Of a DNA stretch of 41,570 nt, positions 24,007-32,893 are shown one piece after another. Under the pieces are notes generated by a model. It did no database searches. It was not told the origin of the DNA and saw only the letters and a program-made list of their open reading frames with translations. Made by a program: the position numbers and the translations under genes. Each line of letters starts with the position of its first letter. The stretch's first letter is position 1. Origin of the DNA: Chitinophaga pinensis (GTDB taxonomy: Bacteria; Bacteroidota; Bacteroidia; UKL13-3); NCBI GenBank assembly GCA_945861965.1, contig CAMAWM010000019.1:1-41570 (forward strand), in the 5' to 3' direction.

Positions 24007-25404
24007 ATGAACTATAAAAAAGTAAACGGAATTGATTTAGATTTTTTGAAATCAGTAGTTGGTAGCCAATTTGTTTTTACAAATACTGAACAACTAAACG
24101 ATTATGCTCACGATCAAACTGAAGATTTTATTTTTATTCCCGAAGTTGTTGTAAAACCAAGAACAACAATAGAAGTTTCAACTATTTTAAAATATTGCAA
24201 TCAGCATTTAATTCCTGTTACACCGCGCGGTGCCGGAACAGGTTTAAGTGGCGGTGCACTTCCTGTTTGTGGTGGTGTAATTTTAGCAATGGAACGATTT
24301 AATCAGATACTTGAAATTGATGAAAGAAATTTTCAGGCAACAGTTGAACCAGGTGTTATAAATGAAGTATTTCAAAATGCAGTAAAAGAAAAAAAGCTCT
24401 TTTACCCACCTGATCCCGCATCAAAAGGATCTTGTTTTTTAGGAGGCAATTTAGCACACAGCAGCGGTGGCCCACGAGCATTGAAATATGGAACTACGCG
24501 CGATTATGTGCTTAATATTGAAGTTGTTTTATCCAATGGTGAAATTATTTGGACAGGTGCAAATACATTAAAAAATTCGACTGGATACAATCTAACTCAA
24601 TTAATGATTGGTAGTGAAGGAACGCTTGGAGTAATTACAAAAATTGTATTTAAATTAATAGCAAATCCTATTCATACTTTATTGATGCTCGCACCGTTTG
24701 AATCGCCAGAAAAAGCGTGTGAAAGTGTATCTGCAATTTTTTATGCTGGGTGTAATCCATCTGCTTGCGAATTTGTAGAACCAGAAGCTTTTCGATTGTC
24801 TTCAAAAATGCTTGATATGAATTTTGTAGTTGAAGAAAATGTGGAAGCATATTTATTAATTGAAGTTGATGGAAACGATTTGGATTTGATGTTTAAGGAA
24901 TGCGAAAAAATTAGCGAAGTTTTGTATCAGCACGAAAGCAAAGAAGTGCTTTTTGCTGAAACGTCAGATCAAAAAGAATATTTCTGGAAATTGCGAAGAA
25001 GTATTGGTGAAGCTACAAAAGTAAATAACACTTACAAGGAAGAAGATACCGTTGTGCCTCGTGCCGAACTGCCTCAGCTGTATAAAGGCGTAAAAGAAAT
25101 TTCGAAAAAATACGGCTTTAGGTGCGTGTGTTACGGACATGCTGGTGATGGAAATTTGCATGTAAATATTTTAAAAGATGATTTGAGCGATGAGTTTTGG
25201 AACACAAAAATTACAGAAGGAATTGTTGAAATTTTTCAACTTTGTAAAAAACTAAAAGGCACAATTAGTGGAGAGCATGGAATTGGTCATGTACAAAAAC
25301 CATATATGAAAATAATTTTTCCTGAACACCAATTAGAGTTAATGCGAAAAATAAAATTGGCATTTGATCCCAATAGTATTTTAAATCCCAACAAGATTTT
25401 TTGA
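24007..25404 (+). CDS. FAD-linked 2-hydroxyacid oxidase, GlcD / D-lactate dehydrogenase type
   Basis: This 465-residue flavoprotein is of the glycolate oxidase GlcD / D-lactate dehydrogenase family. The FAD-binding PCMH domain has PRGAGTGLSGGALP (73-86), PPDPASKGSCFLGGNLAHSSGGPRALKYGTTRDYV and SEGTLGVIT. The C-terminal FAD-oxidase domain has RRSIGEATK, CYGHAGDGNLHVNI and SGEHGIGHVQK with substrate/metal-site histidines. It probably oxidises D-lactate, glycolate or 2-hydroxyglutarate; the sequence alone does not choose. No Fe-S GlcF partner is adjacent. It ends 5 bp from the convergent ung gene. Confidence 0.93.
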   Translation: MNYKKVNGIDLDFLKSVVGSQFVFTNTEQLNDYAHDQTEDFIFIPEVVVKPRTTIEVSTILKYCNQHLIPVTPRGAGTGLSGGALPVCGGVILAMERFNQILEIDERNFQATVEPGVINEVFQNAVKEKKLFYPPDPASKGSCFLGGNLAHSSGGPRALKYGTTRDYVLNIEVVLSNGEIIWTGANTLKNSTGYNLTQLMIGSEGTLGVITKIVFKLIANPIHTLLMLAPFESPEKACESVSAIFYAGCNPSACEFVEPEAFRLSSKMLDMNFVVEENVEAYLLIEVDGNDLDLMFKECEKISEVLYQHESKEVLFAETSDQKEYFWKLRRSIGEATKVNNTYKEEDTVVPRAELPQLYKGVKEISKKYGFRCVCYGHAGDGNLHVNILKDDLSDEFWNTKITEGIVEIFQLCKKLKGTISGEHGIGHVQKPYMKIIFPEHQLELMRKIKLAFDPNSILNPNKIF

Positions 25405-25409
25405 ACTAC

Positions 25410-26087
25410 TTAAAGTTTCCAATCAATGGGTTTCAATCCGTTTGAAACTAAATATTCATTTGTTTTCGAAAAATGTTTGCAACCCAAAAATCCTCGATAA
25501 GCAGATAGGGGCGAAGGGTGCACTGAATTTAAAATCAAATGCTTTGACGAGTTTATTAATTTCGATTTGCTTTGAGCGTAAGCTCCCCACAAAAGGAAAA
25601 CACTATTTTTTTTGTTCTGTGAAACGATTTCAATAATTTTATCAGTGAAGTTTTGCCAGCCAAAGTTTGCGTGCGAGTTGGCATTATTTGAACGCACTGT
25701 TAAGGTTGAATTTAAAAGCAAAACACCTTCATGTGCCCATTTTTTCAGATTTCCTGATACTGGAGTTTTGAAACCAGCAATATCAGTTTGTAGTTCTTTA
25801 AAAATATTCATCAAGGATGGTGGATGCGCTATTCCATCGTTTACCGAAAAACACAAACCATTTGCTTGGCCTGCGCCATGATAAGGATCTTGGCCAATCA
25901 ATACCACTTTTACTTTATCGAAATGTGTGGTGTCTAATGCTGAAAATAATTGTGTGCTTGGCGGAAAAACTATGTTGCCTGATTTTTTTTCTTCAACAAG
26001 TTTTTTTTTCAAGTCAACAAAATACGGTTTTGAAAATTCATCAATTAAAATTTCTTTCCAGCTTTCGTGCAGTTTAATTTCGGACAT
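25410..26087 (-). CDS. ung: Uracil-DNA glycosylase
   Basis: Removes uracil from DNA at the start of base-excision repair. The 225 residues match the family. The water-activating motif is GQDPYHGAGQANGLCFSV (65-82) with catalytic D67. The minor-groove loop is HPSPLSAYRGF (190-200) with H190, and LLLNSTLTVRSNNANSH is the uracil-recognition region. It is the last gene of a thiolase / NAD(P)-binding protein / ung run on the minus strand (14 bp gap). No odd residues are seen. Confidence 0.97.
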   Translation of the reverse strand: MSEIKLHESWKEILIDEFSKPYFVDLKKKLVEEKKSGNIVFPPSTQLFSALDTTHFDKVKVVLIGQDPYHGAGQANGLCFSVNDGIAHPPSLMNIFKELQTDIAGFKTPVSGNLKKWAHEGVLLLNSTLTVRSNNANSHANFGWQNFTDKIIEIVSQNKKNSVFLLWGAYAQSKSKLINSSKHLILNSVHPSPLSAYRGFLGCKHFSKTNEYLVSNGLKPIDWKL

Positions 26088-26101
26088 AAGTTTTCGATTA
26101 T

Positions 26102-26755
26102 TTATTGCGCTAAATTTTTCAACTCCGTGTTACTCCAAATTACTTTTTCTGAATTTTGTTTTACGATTTTAAGCATTGCCTTTGCCAATTGTACCGATGA
26201 AATAACATAACGCGGTGCTATCAATTCAACTAATGGATAAAAAGGAATGACTAATTTATTTAAAAAAGCAGTACTTGGATTTTTATGAATTGGCTTAATT
26301 CCAGCAGGTCTTGAAATAAACAATTTTTTTAAAGGCAATTGTGATAAATCTTTTTCGGTTTTTCCTTTCACTCTTCCAAAAAGTAAATTTGATTTACCAT
26401 TTTGCATAGCGCCCTCACCACTTAAAAACATAAAAGTCATTCCTGGATTTGCTTGAATCATTGCATTGGCTGCGGCAAGTGTATAATCGTAAGTAATGCA
26501 ATTGTATTGCACTTTGTTTACATGAGTTTGAGAAATACCCAAACACCAAATACAACAATCAATGTTTTTAAAAACAGCTGTTAGTTTTGAGTAATCTAAA
26601 AAGTCGTGATGTAGAATTGTAGTTAATTTTTCATGCTGAATGGAAAGTGGTTTTCTAACTAGTGCAGTAATTTCTGTAACGTCTTCATCAAGTATTGCTT
26701 GCCTTACAACTTCTGCACCAGCCAATCCAGTAGCTCCAGTTACAATTATTCGCAT
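26102..26755 (-). CDS. NAD(P)-binding Rossmann-fold protein, atypical SDR (TIP30/HTATIP2-like)
   Basis: These 217 residues start MRIIVTGATGLAGAEVVRQAI with the GxxGxxG dinucleotide site typical of atypical short-chain dehydrogenases. CCIWCLGISQ and FMFLSGEGAM fit the NmrA/TIP30-like subgroup. The usual Tyr-x3-Lys pair is not obvious, so it may bind cofactor without being a classic reductase. The substrate is unknown. It is 11 bp downstream of the thiolase and 14 bp upstream of ung, probably one transcript. Confidence 0.85.
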   Translation of the reverse strand: MRIIVTGATGLAGAEVVRQAILDEDVTEITALVRKPLSIQHEKLTTILHHDFLDYSKLTAVFKNIDCCIWCLGISQTHVNKVQYNCITYDYTLAAANAMIQANPGMTFMFLSGEGAMQNGKSNLLFGRVKGKTEKDLSQLPLKKLFISRPAGIKPIHKNPSTAFLNKLVIPFYPLVELIAPRYVISSVQLAKAMLKIVKQNSEKVIWSNTELKNLAQ

Positions 26756-26766
26756 TCAAATATTAA

Positions 26767-27945
26767 TTAAACACTTTCAATAACAATAGCACTTGCACCG
26801 CCACCGCCATTGCAAATACCAGTAACGCCAATTTTTCCTCCTTCTTGTTTCAATACATTGGCTAATGTTGCAACTATTCGTGCACCGCTGCTTCCTATTG
26901 GATGTCCAAGCGCAACAGCTCCTCCATAAACATTTACTTTTTTATCATCCAATCCAAGTATTTTATTGTTGGCTAATCCAACAACGGCAAAAGCTTCATT
27001 CAATTCAAAATAATCAACATCTTTTATGTCAATTCCTGCCCATTTCAAAGCTTTTGGAATTGCAATAGATGGCGTAGTTGTAAACCATTCAGGTGCTTGT
27101 GCAGCATCAGCAAATGCAATTATTTTTGCTAAGGGCTTTAAACCAAGTTCTTTCACTTTTATTGCACTCATCAATACCAATGCGCTTGCACCATCGCTTA
27201 GTGTTGATGCATTTGCGGCAGTTACAGTTCCGTCTTTTTCAAAAACAGGTTTCAATGCTCTCAACTTATCAAAATTCACTTTGTTGTACTCTTCGTCTGT
27301 ATTAAAAAATATGGAATCTTTTCCTCTTTGTGGAATTTCAATTGTTACCATCTCGGCATCAAATTTTTTGTTTTTATATGCTTCTGCAGCTCGGGTATAA
27401 CTTTGAATTGCAAAATCATCTTGATCTTCGCGAGAAAATTTCATTCCTCTGGCACAAATTTCTGCAGCACTTCCCATGTGAAAATTTTTGTAAACATCCC
27501 AAAGTCCATCTTTTATCAAACCATCAATAAGTGTGCTATTTCCTAGTTTGTAACCGCTACGTGCTTTATCTAAATAGTAAGGCACATTGCTCATGCTTTC
27601 CATTCCGCCTGCAACTACAACATCATTAATTCCTAACATAATGGTTTGTGCAGCTTGCATAATTGCTTTGCTTCCGCTGGCACACACTTTATTAATTGTT
27701 GTGGCTGGAACAGTGTTTGGAATTCCTGCAAAAATGCTTGCCTGAGTTGCTGGAGCTTGACCTAATCCTGCTGAAATTACATTGCCCATAAAAACTTCTT
27801 GAACCAAATCGGGAGAAATAGTCGCTTTTTCTAATGCTCCTTTGATTGCTTTTGCACCCAATTCGGTGGCGCTAAAACCAGATAACATTCCACTAAACGA
27901 GCCCATTGGCGTTCGAACGGCTGATACGATATAAACTTCCTGCAT
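26767..27945 (-). CDS. Thiolase (acetyl-CoA C-acyltransferase/acetyltransferase)
   Basis: This 392-residue thiolase condenses or cleaves acyl-CoA. The nucleophilic cysteine is C88 in TTINKVCASGSKAIMQA. Further hallmarks are NEAFAVV, VNVYGGAVALGHPIGSSGARI with the catalytic His, and CNGGGGASAIVIE with the second Cys. The HPIGSSG and GGMESMSN motifs favour the biosynthetic/degradative acetyl-CoA acetyltransferase type; the exact direction is not determined. It is the first gene of a three-gene minus-strand run. On the minus strand a TAATATTG about 30 nt before the ATG may be the -7 element, without a clear -33. Confidence 0.95.
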   Translation of the reverse strand: MQEVYIVSAVRTPMGSFSGMLSGFSATELGAKAIKGALEKATISPDLVQEVFMGNVISAGLGQAPATQASIFAGIPNTVPATTINKVCASGSKAIMQAAQTIMLGINDVVVAGGMESMSNVPYYLDKARSGYKLGNSTLIDGLIKDGLWDVYKNFHMGSAAEICARGMKFSREDQDDFAIQSYTRAAEAYKNKKFDAEMVTIEIPQRGKDSIFFNTDEEYNKVNFDKLRALKPVFEKDGTVTAANASTLSDGASALVLMSAIKVKELGLKPLAKIIAFADAAQAPEWFTTTPSIAIPKALKWAGIDIKDVDYFELNEAFAVVGLANNKILGLDDKKVNVYGGAVALGHPIGSSGARIVATLANVLKQEGGKIGVTGICNGGGGASAIVIESV

Positions 27946-28021
27946 TTTACTTTTTATTAAATTTAAGTTCGCAATATTATATTTTTAGATTTACTTTTTT
28001 GAGTGCATTATTGCTTTTGTT

Positions 28022-29545
28022 TTGCAAGCAAGGTTTAAAAATATTCTAATAGTCATTTTGTCGTCAATACTATATGTATTGGTTAATGGATATTCATTCA
28101 ACACTGGCGACCAAGCTGAGCATTTGCCACAAGTTTATCAAAGATTAAATGCTGCACTTTTTCAGAATGATTTTTTTCTTACGTATTACAATCAAACTTT
28201 TACTGTCCGTTTTTATTATGTTGAAACAGTGGCGTTTTTCTCAAAATATATTGGCGTTGAAACTACTTGTTTGTTGTTATTTTCAATTTGTCTTTTCCTT
28301 TCAATTTATTATTTCCAAAAAATTGCTTGCTATTTTTTAGAGAATGAAATGAAAGCGTGGCTTGCCACTTTCTTGTTGTTTTTTGTGATTAGATATTTTA
28401 CGATTGGCGGAAATCACTTGCAAGACACTATGCTTACTGGAAGTAGTTTTGCTGAAGCATTAAGTATTGTTGCGTTTAATTTTGCACTAAGAAATAAAGT
28501 GTGTCTATCTGCATTTTTTTGTGGCGTGGCTGCATTGTTTCAGCCTTTAATTGCTTTGCAAGTGGCAGCAATTTTATTTGCATTACTTATTTTTTCAAAA
28601 GAAATTAATCGAAATAAAAACATCTTGATTTTCAGTTTAATTTTCTCGCTAATCTCAGCGTTTATTTTTGTTCCTATTGCTCAAAAACAATTCAATATTT
28701 CAACAATTGATGCTGCAACAGCAAATAAAATACTATTCGATTTTCGGGGGTATTTGCATTATTTACCGCAAAATTTCTTGATTAGAGATTACCTGCTTTT
28801 TGGATTGATTTTATTCTTTACTACCTATTGCTTGATTAAATCTAAAATTCAAAACAAGAAACCTTTATTTATTATCGGTATTTCAATACTTACAATGTGT
28901 TGTATCTATTCATTCGTATTGATTTTAAATCCTGTTAGTACAGTTGGAAAATTTCAATTATATAAATCAATAGTTTGGATTAATTTATTTTTATCACTGC
29001 CTTTAACTGCATTTGTTTTCGAAAATAAATTAAGAATTAAACTATGTATCGTTGTTTTGTCCCTTTGTATTTCTATTAAAATATTTTCAAACATACTTTC
29101 AAATAATTTGGATAATACCTATCGAATTTATTCGCTCAATAAAAGTTCGGAAAAATCAATTCACGAATGGATAAATAAAAACACTCCCGTAGAATCCAAA
29201 TTTTTAGTTCCGCCAAACGATGAATCGTTTTCGTGCGAAGCCAAGCAGAGTATGCCTGTAAATTATAAAGCGGTAATTCACGAGCCGGAATTTATGTTGG
29301 AATGGAAAAAAAGAATGGAGCAATATTATAGTGTTGATTTCACAAAAGTCGAGAATGGAAATTGCATGAATTTGGCTATGCAAGGATTTTACAATACCGA
29401 CTTCAGCAGTAAAATTTTGAATGATGTTGATTTTGTTTTGCTGAATAAATATTACGGAAATCATTCATATCCCGATATTTGTTTGCACTCTAAATCACAA
29501 GTTTTTTATGAAGACACCAATTGGAAAATTTTAAAACTGAAATAA
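28022..29545 (+). CDS. Polytopic membrane protein (DUF6798-like), TTG start
   Basis: This 507-residue protein has about 10 hydrophobic segments (for example IVILSSILYVLVNGY, LLLFSICLFLSIYYF, IALQVAAILFALLIF) and a soluble C-terminal part (about 385-507) with NTPVESKFLVPPNDESFSCEAKQSMPVNYKAV. The N-terminal GDQAEHLPQVYQRLN resembles GT-C-like membrane proteins, and the C-terminal phrasing recalls DUF6798; the function is unknown. No ATG exists near the start; TTG at 28022 is the only good codon after the upstream in-frame stop (27986-27988). Its TAA overlaps the ATG of the next gene (TAATG), which implies translational coupling. Confidence 0.75.
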   Translation: MQARFKNILIVILSSILYVLVNGYSFNTGDQAEHLPQVYQRLNAALFQNDFFLTYYNQTFTVRFYYVETVAFFSKYIGVETTCLLLFSICLFLSIYYFQKIACYFLENEMKAWLATFLLFFVIRYFTIGGNHLQDTMLTGSSFAEALSIVAFNFALRNKVCLSAFFCGVAALFQPLIALQVAAILFALLIFSKEINRNKNILIFSLIFSLISAFIFVPIAQKQFNISTIDAATANKILFDFRGYLHYLPQNFLIRDYLLFGLILFFTTYCLIKSKIQNKKPLFIIGISILTMCCIYSFVLILNPVSTVGKFQLYKSIVWINLFLSLPLTAFVFENKLRIKLCIVVLSLCISIKIFSNILSNNLDNTYRIYSLNKSSEKSIHEWINKNTPVESKFLVPPNDESFSCEAKQSMPVNYKAVIHEPEFMLEWKKRMEQYYSVDFTKVENGNCMNLAMQGFYNTDFSSKILNDVDFVLLNKYYGNHSYPDICLHSKSQVFYEDTNWKILKLK

Positions 29546-30258
29546 TGCAACGTGCCTTTTTATATGGAGATTTTTTGTTTGAAAGCATACGTGTTCAGGA
29601 TGGAATCATTCAACATGCCGATAAGCATTTTAATCGTTTGCTGCATGGATCGGAAGTGTTAAAATTTATTTTGCCATCAGATTTCAATCAAACTATTTTT
29701 ACAATTCAGATTGAACTTGCAGTTGCAAATTTTCTGAAACCAAAAATCGAAAATCAGAATTCGACAAATTGCTTTCGTGTTCGATATGTATTGTTTCGCG
29801 ATTCGAAGGGATTGTATTTGCCTAATTCCAATACTTCTAATTATACAATAGATGTGGAGGAATTGCTTGAAGAAAAAATTTCGACAAAAATAATTGGTAT
29901 TTTCAAGCAGCAGAAAAAACATAGCGGAGTATTGTCAAATTTAAAAACTGGCAACGCTTTAATTTATGTAATGGCAAGTATTTGGGCTAAAGAAAATGGA
30001 TTTGACGATGCATTGATTTTAAACGAACACAATCGAATTGTGGAAGCATCAAGCTCCAATATTTTTTGGATTAAAGACAAGCAATATTTTACTCCGCCAT
30101 TAAGCGAAGGGTGTGTAGCTGGTGTTATGCGTGAAGTTTTATTAGAACAAAATTCGGTAATTGAAAAATTTTGTACCAAAGAAGATTTACGAAATGCAGA
30201 TGAAATTATTTTAACAAATGCAATTCAGGGAAAAGTGTTTGCAGAATTGACCAGCTAA
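29545..30258 (+). CDS. Class IV PLP aminotransferase / aminodeoxychorismate lyase-like
   Basis: This 237-residue fold-type IV PLP enzyme uses the ATG at 29545, which overlaps the preceding TAA; an in-frame start at 29521 lies inside the upstream gene and is not used. The Schiff-base lysine is K134 in SNLKTGNALIYVMA. The cofactor motif is IVEASSSNIFWIKD (165-178), then PPLSEGCVAGVMREVLL. The short length and GVL-SNLKTGN context fit 4-amino-4-deoxychorismate lyase (PabC, folate pathway), but branched-chain aminotransferase relatives look alike, so the substrate is open. It is followed by a perfect 18 bp palindrome and a REP-like element. Confidence 0.85.
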   Translation: MQRAFLYGDFLFESIRVQDGIIQHADKHFNRLLHGSEVLKFILPSDFNQTIFTIQIELAVANFLKPKIENQNSTNCFRVRYVLFRDSKGLYLPNSNTSNYTIDVEELLEEKISTKIIGIFKQQKKHSGVLSNLKTGNALIYVMASIWAKENGFDDALILNEHNRIVEASSSNIFWIKDKQYFTPPLSEGCVAGVMREVLLEQNSVIEKFCTKEDLRNADEIILTNAIQGKVFAELTS

Positions 30259-30276
30259 AAATTACAATTGTAATTT
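30259..30276. terminator. Perfect 18 bp AT-rich palindrome after the class IV aminotransferase
   Basis: AAATTACAATTGTAATTT is fully self-complementary, begins right after the stop codon and is followed by C and four Ts and then TGG. It may act as a weak terminator. Its half AAATTACAA/TTGTAATTT recurs in the hairpin at 34091-34129. Confidence 0.4.
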
Positions 30277-30283
30277 CTTTTGG

Positions 30284-30347
30284 CTGTCATGCTGAACGAA
30301 GTGAAGCTTCTAAAAAAGAAGATCCTTCGTCAAGCTCAGAATGACAG
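30284..30347. repeat. REP-like imperfect inverted repeat between convergent genes
   Basis: CTGTCATGCTGAACGAAGTG at the left and TTCGTCAAGCTCAGAATGACAG at the right are imperfect complements around an A-rich loop flanked by TTCT/AGAA. The phrase GATCCTTCG...CTCAGAATGACA is one I know from dispersed palindromic repeats scattered through many bacterial genomes, especially Bacteroidota. It lies between the 3' ends of two convergent genes and could form a bidirectional terminator. Only one copy is in the window. Confidence 0.7.
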
Positions 30348-30360
30348 AAATATTTGCTAT

Positions 30361-31941
30361 TTATTTCTTATGCAAATTGCTGTTTTTTCGGCTGTATAAG
30401 AAATAAACTACCAATCCTAATGCCATCCAAATTGCTGCTACTTTTAAAGTTTCTGCATCAAGAGCAACTATCATTCCTGTACAAATTAATATTCCGAGAA
30501 TTGGAACAAGTGGAACTAATGGTGCTCTAAATGGTCGTGGTGTATTGGGCGAAGTTTTTCGCATAATCAAAACGCCTGCGCTAACCAAAATAAATGCAAA
30601 CAAAGTTCCGAATGAAGTAAGATCTCCGGCAACACTTCCTGGTACAAAAGCTGCAAACAATCCAACTCCAACAAACAAAATCATATTGGCTTTGTAAGGT
30701 GTTTTATATTTTGGATGCACTTCGCTAAATGCTTTTGGTATTAAACCATCTTTACTCATGCTGTAAAACACGCGGCTTTGACCCATCAGCATTACTAAAA
30801 TAACAGAAGAGAAGCCAGCAAGAATGGCAATCGTTACACTTGTTGCCAACCAGCCATAACCGGGCATATGATTACTAATTGCATAAGCAACCGATGCTTC
30901 TTTTCCCGAAGTTTTAAATTCTTGCCAGTTGGCAACGCCTGTCAAAACATGACCAAACAAAACATACAAAATTGTACAAACTAGCAAAGATCCTAAAATA
31001 CCAATTGGCATATCGCGTTTTGGATTTTTGGCTTCTTGTGCTGCAGTACTTACTGCATCAAAACCAATAAACGCAAAAAATACAATTCCAGCACCGCCTA
31101 AAACACCGCCCCAACCGTGTTTGAAAATCCCTTCGTGGCCAGGCATGTTTTCAGGAATTAAATAAGGAGTGTAGTTTTCAGGATTTATAAATTGCCAACC
31201 AATTCCTATAAATAATAATACAATAGCAACTTTGATAAATACAATGATTGAATTAACAAATGCAGATTCAGCAGTGCCTTTTATCAATAATAAAGTAATT
31301 AAGAATAAAATAATTAATGCCGGTAAATTCATAACGCCACTTGTAACTTGTACCAAAGAACTGAGATTGGATGGCAAGGATTCGAATTGAGCATTGTTTA
31401 GTAAAATGCTTCCGTCTTTTACTGATTTTGTTAAATCAGGACTGAAAGCCAATAGTTGATCAATATTGATTTGACCAGTTACTTTTTTCAAACTTTCGAA
31501 AGGCGAATGGCACCATTCGTAAGGTATGGTCCAACCCAAAAGGTTATTTAAATATTCGCTCCAAGCTATAGAAACAGTGGCTGCGCCAAGAGCATATTCC
31601 ATTATTAAAGCCCATCCAATAATCCATGCAACAATTTCGCCCATCGTAACAAACGAGTAAGCATAAGCACTTCCTGCAATTGGAATCATGGCTGCAAACT
31701 CGGCATAACACAAACCGGCAAATGCACATCCAACGGCAGCAACTAAAAACGATGAAGTAACTCCAGGACCAGCAGCTTCGGCTGATGCAGCTGCGGTGCG
31801 CACAAACAATCCGGCACCAATAATGGCACCAACTCCAAGTGCAATCAAATTGTATACTCCAAGCGTCCGTTTCAATCCTTTTTCAGAATCGCCTGCTTGT
31901 TCAAGAAGGTGTTCAAGTGGTTTTTTTCTAAATAAACTCAT
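30361..31941 (-). CDS. APC-superfamily amino-acid permease (cationic amino-acid transporter type)
   Basis: This 526-residue transporter has about 12 membrane segments. The N-terminus LKRTLGVYNLIALGVGAIIGAGLFVRTAAASAE is the APC consensus for helix 1, and ALIMEYALGAATVSIAWSEY and FFAFIGFDAVSTAAQEAKNPKRDMPIGI (helix 6 region) are typical of CAT/YfnA-like proteins. The substrate is an amino acid, not further defined. In its promoter region an inverted repeat TAGAATT-N7-AATTCTA occurs at 31973-31993. It converges on the aminotransferase gene across a REP-like element. Confidence 0.92.
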   Translation of the reverse strand: MSLFRKKPLEHLLEQAGDSEKGLKRTLGVYNLIALGVGAIIGAGLFVRTAAASAEAAGPGVTSSFLVAAVGCAFAGLCYAEFAAMIPIAGSAYAYSFVTMGEIVAWIIGWALIMEYALGAATVSIAWSEYLNNLLGWTIPYEWCHSPFESLKKVTGQINIDQLLAFSPDLTKSVKDGSILLNNAQFESLPSNLSSLVQVTSGVMNLPALIILFLITLLLIKGTAESAFVNSIIVFIKVAIVLLFIGIGWQFINPENYTPYLIPENMPGHEGIFKHGWGGVLGGAGIVFFAFIGFDAVSTAAQEAKNPKRDMPIGILGSLLVCTILYVLFGHVLTGVANWQEFKTSGKEASVAYAISNHMPGYGWLATSVTIAILAGFSSVILVMLMGQSRVFYSMSKDGLIPKAFSEVHPKYKTPYKANMILFVGVGLFAAFVPGSVAGDLTSFGTLFAFILVSAGVLIMRKTSPNTPRPFRAPLVPLVPILGILICTGMIVALDAETLKVAAIWMALGLVVYFLYSRKNSNLHKK

Positions 31942-31972
31942 TTCTAATTTTGTGTTATTTTGGTTTGCAAAA

Positions 31973-31993
31973 TAGAATTATTTATGAATTCTA
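31973..31993. promoter_or_regulatory. Inverted repeat upstream of the permease gene
   Basis: TAGAATT and AATTCTA form perfect 7 bp arms 7 nt apart, 32-52 nt upstream of the permease ATG. They may be an operator. The half-sites resemble those of the 5342-5358 palindrome, but the spacing differs, so a common regulator is not established. Confidence 0.35.
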
Positions 31994-32070
31994 AAACGTT
32001 AATGTAAATTTTTAGTTTAATTAATTAAAAACTAAGCAACTGAAAGATTTAAAAGTAGAAATGTAGAAGT

Positions 32071-32790
32071 TTAACTAATCACAATATCTTCGTCTTGTAA
32101 TAATTTTTCGCCACGAAATTTCAATAAAAGTTGAGCAACTGTTATTACATCTTTTTCGCAGTAAATTTTTATTCGTTCAAGGTTTTTTTCGTTCCAATAT
32201 ACATCCCAAACATTGCTTCCATTAATGTCGTCTTTGGGTGTATTAATATCAAACGAAGCAGCAAGCAAGTCTAATGAAGTGTAATTTTTGTAATCGCCAA
32301 ATTTCCACAAGTCAAGTGTGTCTAACAAATTTACCTGCCAAGGTTTTTTGCCTGCCAAATCAAGAATTGCAGGAACTGAAATGCCATTGATCAAACACCT
32401 TCGTGAAATGTATGGGTAATCAAACTCTTTGCCGTTGTGCGCGCAAAGTAAGCTGCTTTCATCGTTGAAATATTTTTCAATCATTTTGCAAAAATCCTTG
32501 AGCAAACTTGTTTCGTTATCGCTAAAAAAAGATTTGATTCGAAACTGGTATGCATTTCCGTTATGACTAAAAAATCCGCAACTGATGCAAACTATTTTTC
32601 CAAACTCTGCATAAATTCCAGCGCGGTTGTAAATGTCTTCTGCACTTTGGTTTTCCTCTTTCTTTAATAGTGCTGATTTTTTATTCCACAATTCTTTCCA
32701 TCGGTCGGGCATTGCATTGTAAGTAGAAAACTGAGGGACAGTTTCAATATCCAGCACCAAAATTTTTGTAAGATCCAGATTGTTTAACAT
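32071..32790 (-). CDS. PolB-like 3'-5' exonuclease (DEDDy, RNase H fold)
   Basis: This protein of 239 residues belongs to the predicted 3'-5' exonuclease family related to the PolB proofreading domain. The metal ligands are visible: D14 and E16 in ILVLDIETV, Asp in CAHNGKEFDYPYISRR, and Y-x3-D in IKIYCEKDVITVAQLL near the C-terminus. It has no polymerase domain. The frame continues upstream to a TTG at 32808, but those codons lie in a short repeat-like ATTCAACATT sequence, so the ATG at 32790 is chosen. It is 103 bp downstream of the TPM gene and may be read with it. Confidence 0.9.
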   Translation of the reverse strand: MLNNLDLTKILVLDIETVPQFSTYNAMPDRWKELWNKKSALLKKEENQSAEDIYNRAGIYAEFGKIVCISCGFFSHNGNAYQFRIKSFFSDNETSLLKDFCKMIEKYFNDESSLLCAHNGKEFDYPYISRRCLINGISVPAILDLAGKKPWQVNLLDTLDLWKFGDYKNYTSLDLLAASFDINTPKDDINGSNVWDVYWNEKNLERIKIYCEKDVITVAQLLLKFRGEKLLQDEDIVIS

Positions 32791-32857
32791 ATGAAATGTT
32801 GAATGCAATAATGATATTTTTTTGGCTAATTCAAAACGATTAATTCTGCAGGGTTAA

Positions 32858-32885
32858 AATTCAACATTCATAATTCAACATTCAA
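32858..32885. repeat. Two tandem copies of a 14 bp repeat
   Basis: AATTCAACATTCAT (32858-32871) is followed directly by AATTCAACATTCAA. An inverted copy of its core, ATGTTGAAT, lies at 32796-32804 before the exonuclease gene, so the region could fold. This looks like a fragment of a dispersed intergenic repeat. Confidence 0.6.
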
Positions 32886-32893
32886 AATTTGTA

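Noticed and set aside
27026-27400. 124-codon open frame opposite the thiolase gene
   Set aside because: The thiolase frame is complete with all catalytic motifs; the antisense frame is low-complexity and unrecognisable.
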